Assembly (NCBI GenBank): GCA_009746045.1
Contig: RPFO01000078.1
Span: 60,001 to 124,000 of the forward strand
Length of the DNA stretch: 64,000 nucleotides
Origin: Mesostigma viride
Lineage: Eukaryota; Streptophyta; Mesostigmatophyceae; Mesostigmatales; Mesostigmataceae
Direction of reading: 5' to 3'
In this document: positions 58,041 through 64,000 of the stretch, one piece after another
Numbering within the stretch: position 1 is the stretch's first letter
Layout of the letters: each line of letters starts with the position of its first letter
Program-made: the position numbers and the translations under genes
The notes under the pieces: generated by a model
Databases searched by the model: none
What the model was told of the DNA's origin: nothing
What the model saw: the letters and a program-made list of their open reading frames with translations, nothing else

Positions 58041-59030
58041 CCTCCATGGCCCATGCAGCCCGGCCCGGCATCGTGCCGTCGCCGACCCGACAACGTTTTC
58101 TCGAACAACACGAATTTGAATTTTAGGGACTGGAGCGGCTGGCACGCTAGCGGCACGACCAACGGAACAAGAGAACCGAGAAACTGTGGCCGCCAGGAGG
58201 ATAAAGGTTTCAAGGCGCATGCGTTTGAGGCTAGCCAGAACCGAATGCGAGGTTTTACTTTATCAAACCGATGTATATCAATGTGGCCAGAATTCTTTTC
58301 CAGTTGCGGGGTCGTGTGTCGCCAATTTGTTGTTGGGCCGGGCACTTTAATCGTGATTGCAAGAAGTCAGTTCACGACGCCGTTAGCGTGGCATTTATGT
58401 ACAGCAATTCATCGTTCGGCTTCTTTATCCTATCGGCAACTCCTCACGACGTGTGAGCGTGAGTCGGTTGTCGTGTGAATGGACACTTTCTGGGAAAGTA
58501 AGTCACTAGAGTGCCAATTTCACCGATCGCAAAACATTTACCCAGTTTGGGCAGATAGACCTGGCTAAATACGAGGGCGAGCGGAAGTAATTGTTGATGC
58601 ATAGCCATCTGCTTCCTGCGCTTTGTAATTGTAATGAGTTGTTCGCAAATTGGCGTCTCTAGCGGTTACTCCTCTGTGCACAGCTGGCGACCAAGAAGAC
58701 TTCATTGGCAGCCGGACTGCGGATGCGCGTCGTTGGAATATTAGCAACGTTAACATGTTTGCTGCGTTTTTTGTGAAGCTTGTCTAGCCGACTGCATTTG
58801 GGAGACTTGGCAAGGTTGCCTCCAATCGTTGAAGTCACAACCTGGGTGTCAATTCACGTTTACTAGCCACGGTCATAGTAACATTCTAATGGCATTTGTC
58901 CCAGTTTCAACATGGGTTTTCACTCTGATCTGATGGAGTGAAGGGCCTAGCTCCGTGGTTTTGTGTCATTGTAGCAGTTTAGTCGCCTGCTAACGTAGTG
59001 AATCTTCCATCCCACCTCTCCCACCCCCAC
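58041..59030. other. No gene supported
   Basis: Short frames on both strands; no domains or convincing exon boundaries. Confidence 0.4.
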
Positions 59031-59031
59031 T

Positions 59032-59930
<899 letters not shown>

Positions 59931-59939
59931 ATGCAGCTT

Positions 59940-60330
59940 GCAAACGGCAAGGGCAAGCACCCGGGTAAGAGCAAAGGCAACCGCACGAGCAAAGGAAAGG
60001 GAAACTGGAAGAGCAAGCACAAGGCCAAGGAAAGGACAAAGGCACTTGTGCTTGCCAAAAGGGCAGGCTCAAGGGAAATGACAAGGGCAAGGGCAGGGGC
60101 AGGCACAAGGGAAGCGGATAAGGGCAAGGGCAGGCGCAAGGGAAAGAGATTAGGACAAGTCAAGCACGAGGGAACGGACAAGGGCAAGGGCAGGCACAAG
60201 GGAAAAGATGAAGACAAGGGCAGGCACTAGGGAAAGGATGAGGGCAACGGCAAACACTGGGGATCAAAGGATAGGGGCAAGGGCAGATGCTAGGGTAACA
60301 GTTAGGGCAAAGGCAGGCACAAGAGAAGAA
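59940..60330 (+). repeat. Imperfect AAGGGCAAGGGCAGGCACAA repeat
   Basis: Purine-rich degenerate repeat of about 25-36 bp. The KGKGR-type frame is read-through. Confidence 0.75.
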
Positions 60331-60569
60331 TAAGGGGCCGTGAAGTATAAGTGGAAATGCGGGTGGCGACATGGGGTTCGATCGGGCCTGCTGATGCAAA
60401 TGCAGATTTCAACTGCAGTGACAAACACAAGCGTAGACATAGGCAACGACAAATTCCTTGCATGTGTGCCTTGCTCTTCACCGGCTGGCTCGTTTGCTAG
60501 TTGTCTAACAGTTTCTACCGATAAACATCACTTGCCATTGTAAGGTCTGCCTTGCTGCCGTGCTAGTGG

Positions 60570-60800
60570 GTAGCTGGGTGATCGTGCTTGTTCCTTGTCA
60601 AGGGAGGGATGCATGTGGAGTAGGTGGGTGGGTGTGCTTGTTCCTTGCCAAGGAAGGGATGCACAAAGGTTAGATAGGTGCACGTGCTTGTTTCTTGTCA
60701 AGGGAGGGACGCACAAAGGGTAGGTGGGGGCACATGGTTGTGCCTCGTCAAGGGCGGGATGCACGAAGGGTAGGTGGGGGCATGTGGTTGGTCCTTGTCT
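60570..60800 (+). repeat. ~57-bp tandem repeat, four units
   Basis: Units contain GTGCTTGTTCCTTGTCAAGG and GAGGGATGCACAAAGG(G)TAG. Confidence 0.85.
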
Positions 60801-60950
60801 TTTCACCGCCCAAGCGATGGCGATGTAGCATGCATTATACATTTATTCGTGCATTAAAAATCACTTTCCTTACAAGCGGCCTTAGCCGACTCCATCTGCC
60901 GTTGCCATTTCTCCGTATTGCATTGTCCGGACACGGTTTTTGTGTCGCAG

Positions 60951-61188
60951 GTCTTCCCCCGTAAAGGCACAAGCTGCCTGCGCGCGGAATTATGTGCAGA
61001 CACCTCGGTTTCCAACACGACGGCTTCCCGCACATATCGAGCTCTGGATGTACAACATCTTCCCCCGGCGCACTTGCTCCCGGATGGAGCTTCTGTGCGG
61101 TGCCGACATCCCCGGAGCTGTCCTAAGCACCGCATGGAAACAGTATTTCAAGCCACGAAGAGAAGCCACGAATTTGATATTGACTTGA
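60951..61188 (+). CDS. Possible terminal exon of an unrecognised gene
   Basis: Preceded by TTTTTGTGTCGCAG (acceptor ending 60950) and open to a stop at 61186-61188. The peptide has natural composition: RFPTRRLPAHIELWMYNIFP, a cysteine-containing stretch, then LSTAWKQYFKPRREATN. No family recognised and no upstream exon identified. Confidence 0.3.
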
Positions 61189-61499
61189 TATTGTCGTCAG
61201 AAGACTTGATATGCTATTTTCTGTGAAGGCGTTGGATTTTTGTGCATGACATGTAATCCTGCATTTAATAATGAAATTTTTTATGAAATAGGAACTCGTC
61301 TTGCATGAGCCTTGCTGCAAATGCCATTCATTTTTTTCCCCCGGGTAAATGGGTGTTAGGGGTTAGGTTGACCGAAATGATAAGTGAAATCAAAGTGAAA
61401 TTCTGATAAGTGACATGCGTACTGCAATTCAGAACGACATAGCGACATGATTGTAGTACCGGTAGTGTACGCGAGAAGCATACGACGTCGTAACCTACG

Positions 61500-61690
61500 G
61501 GACCGAGTACCGGGATCGTAAATTACCAACTCGTAAATTACTACCTCGCAAATTACTACCTCGTACCTTACTACCTCGTAATTTACTACCTCGTACATTA
61601 CTACCTCGTACATTACTACCTCGTAAATTACTACCTCGTAAATTACTACCTCGTAAATTACTACCTCGTAAATTACGACGTCGGATCTTA
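61500..61690 (+). repeat. ~14-bp tandem repeat CGTAAATTACTACCT
   Basis: About ten units alternating TCGTAAATTACTACC and TCGTACATTACTACC. Related motifs occur at 29660-29850. Confidence 0.9.
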
Positions 61691-61770
61691 CCTCGGATCT
61701 AACTCGTAGCTTACGAGAAAGATCCGAACTCTTATACAAACGGTAAGAGTAGTCTGTGCCGTAAATTACC

Positions 61771-61828
61771 ACCTCGTAATTTACGCCTCGGATCCTTTTT
61801 ACTACCCTCGGACGAAAAGTATAGTGAT
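61771..61828 (-). repeat. 58-bp array-flank repeat, copy 2 (inverted)
   Basis: Exact reverse complement of 29613-29670. It sits at the left end of (CATC)n array 5. Confidence 0.9.
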
Positions 61829-64000
61829 CCATCCATCCATCCATCCATCCATCCATCCATCCATCCATCCATCCATCCATCCATCCATCCATCCATCCAT
61901 CCATCCATCCATCCATCCATCCATCCATCCATCCATCCATCCATCCATCCATCCATCCATCCATCCATCCATCCATCCATCCATCCATCCATCCATCCAT
62001 CCATCCATCCATCCATCCATCCATCCATCCATCCATCCATCCATCCATCCATCCATCCATCCATCCATCCATCCATCCATCCATCCATCCATCCATCCAT
62101 CCATCCATCCATCCATCCATCCATCCATCCATCCATCCATCCATCCATCCATCCATCCATCCATCCATCCATCCATCCATCCATCCATCCATCCATCCAT
62201 CCATCCATCCATCCATCCATCCATCCATCCATCCATCCATCCATCCATCCATCCATCCATCCATCCATCCATCCATCCATCCATCCATCCATCCATCCAT
62301 CCATCCATCCATCCATCCATCCATCCATCCATCCATCCATCCATCCATCCATCCATCCATCCATCCATCCATCCATCCATCCATCCATCCATCCATCCAT
62401 CCATCCATCCATCCATCCATCCATCCATCCATCCATCCATCCATCCATCCATCCATCCATCCATCCATCCATCCATCCATCCATCCATCCATCCATCCAT
62501 CCATCCATCCATCCATCCATCCATCCATCCATCCATCCATCCATCCATCCATCCATCCATCCATCCATCCATCCATCCATCCATCCATCCATCCATCCAT
62601 CCATCCATCCATCCATCCATCCATCCATCCATCCATCCATCCATCCATCCATCCATCCATCCATCCATCCATCCATCCATCCATCCATCCATCCATCCAT
62701 CCATCCATCCATCCATCCATCCATCCTTCCATCCATCCATCCATCCATCCATCCATCCATCCATCCATCCATCCATCCATCCATCCATCCATCCATCCAT
62801 CCATCCATCCATCCATCCATCCATCCATCCATCCATCCATCCATCCATCCATCCATCCATCCATCCATCCATCCATCCATCCATCCATCCATCCATCCAT
62901 CCATCCATCCATCCATCCATCCATCCATCCATCCATCCATCCATCCATCCATCCATCCATCCATCCATCCATCCATCCATCCATCCATCCATCCATCCAT
63001 CCATCCATCCATCCATCCATCCATCCATCCATCCATCCATCCATCCATCCATCCATCCATCCATCCATCCATCCATCCATCCATCCATCCATCCATCCAT
63101 CCATCCATCCATCCATCCATCCATCCATCCATCCATCCATCCATCCATCCATCCATCCATCCATCCATCCATCCATCCATCCATCCATCCATCCATCCAT
63201 CCATCCATCCATCCATCCATCCATCCATCCATCCATCCATCCATCCATCCATCCATCCATCCATCCATCCATCCATCCATCCATCCATCCATCCATCCAT
63301 CCATCCATCCATCCATCCATCCATCCATCCATCCATCCATCCATCCATCCATCCATCCATCCATCCATCCATCCATCCATCCATCCATCCATCCATCCAT
63401 CCATCCATCCATCCATCCATCCATCCATCCATCCATCCATCCATCCATCCATCCATCCATCCATCCATCCATCCATCCATCCATCCATCCATCCATCCAT
63501 CCATCCATCCATCCATCCATCCATCCATCCATCCATCCATCCATCCATCCATCCATCCATCCATCCATCCATCCATCCATCCATCCATCCATCCATCCAT
63601 CCATCCATCCATCCATCCATCCATCCATCCATCCATCCATCCATCCATCCATCCATCCATCCATCCATCCATCCATCCATCCATCCATCCATCCATCCAT
63701 CCATCCATCCATCCATCCATCCATCCATCCATCCATCCATCATCCATCCATCCATCCATCCATCCATCCATCCATCCATCCATCCATCCATCCATCCATC
63801 CATCCATCCATCCATCCATCCATCCATCCATCCATCCATCCATCCATCCATCCATCCATCCATCCATCCATCCATCCATCCATCCATCCATCCATCCATC
63901 CATCCATCCATCCATCCATCCATCCATCCATCCATCCATCCATCCATCCATCCATCCATCCATCCATCCATCCATCCATCCATCCATCCATCCATCCATC
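61828..64000 (+). repeat. (CATC)n microsatellite array 5, runs off the window
   Basis: At least 2.17 kb of nearly perfect repeat. One A-to-T change at 62727 and one missing base near 63740, the same two kinds of interruption as in array 2. Confidence 0.98.

Noticed and set aside
61356-64000. 879-codon minus-strand frame at the window end
   Set aside because: Again (CATC)n read-through, extended by chance into the ~14-bp tandem repeat at 61500-61690.

Overview
The window is eukaryotic nuclear DNA, most likely from a green alga. The reasons are spliceosomal GT-AG introns with matching reading phases, a secreted alpha-type carbonic anhydrase followed by a TGTAA poly(A)-type signal, L1-type LINE fragments with a coiled-coil/RRM ORF1, and GC-rich hairpins of the kind common in chlorophyte repeats. 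The species cannot be named from sequence alone. Gene density is very low. Most of the window is transposons, their fragments, tandem duplications and long microsatellites; most long open frames are only microsatellite read-through.

Layout. 1-8.8 kb: a 5'-truncated Copia-like element (protease, RT, RNase H, no integrase) runs into LINE debris, including an inverted (twin-priming-like) copy. 9.7-11.6 kb: the clearest host gene, a two-exon membrane-anchored alpha carbonic anhydrase. 11.8-18.5 kb: CAA arrays, isolated exons of unrecognised genes (one clean two-exon model at 15.4-16.3 kb) and a 51-bp minisatellite. 18.5-24.2 kb: a 3.1-kb minus-strand LINE, then a 1.7-kb element with TTAA flanks and CCCCTAAATGG inverted ends (piggyBac-like, non-autonomous). 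24.4-34.5 kb: four (CATC)n arrays up to 2.6 kb, with LINE copies sitting between arrays, plus an exon cluster at 30.1-31.2 kb. 35.6-36.2 kb: tandem repeats with perfect palindromes.

The most unusual part is 36-57.6 kb. It is divided into head-to-tail units of about 9.5, 4.4, 4.2, 0.73, 0.94, 0.94 and 0.73 kb, each starting with ACAAG plus a GC-rich hairpin. The first and largest unit carries three good genes: a 2-oxoglutarate/Fe(II) oxygenase-like protein, a ubiquitin-specific-protease-like cysteine peptidase and a two-exon replication protein A-like ssDNA-binding protein. The last two are bracketed by inverted copies of a ~65-bp repeat. The later units are non-coding. One reading is a mobile element, possibly of rolling-circle type because of the RPA gene and terminal hairpins, with degenerate tandem derivatives. 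No transposase, Rep or helicase is present in the window, so this is inference.

57.6-64 kb: tandem repeats, a (CT)n tract, one possible terminal exon, and a (CATC)n array running off the window edge.
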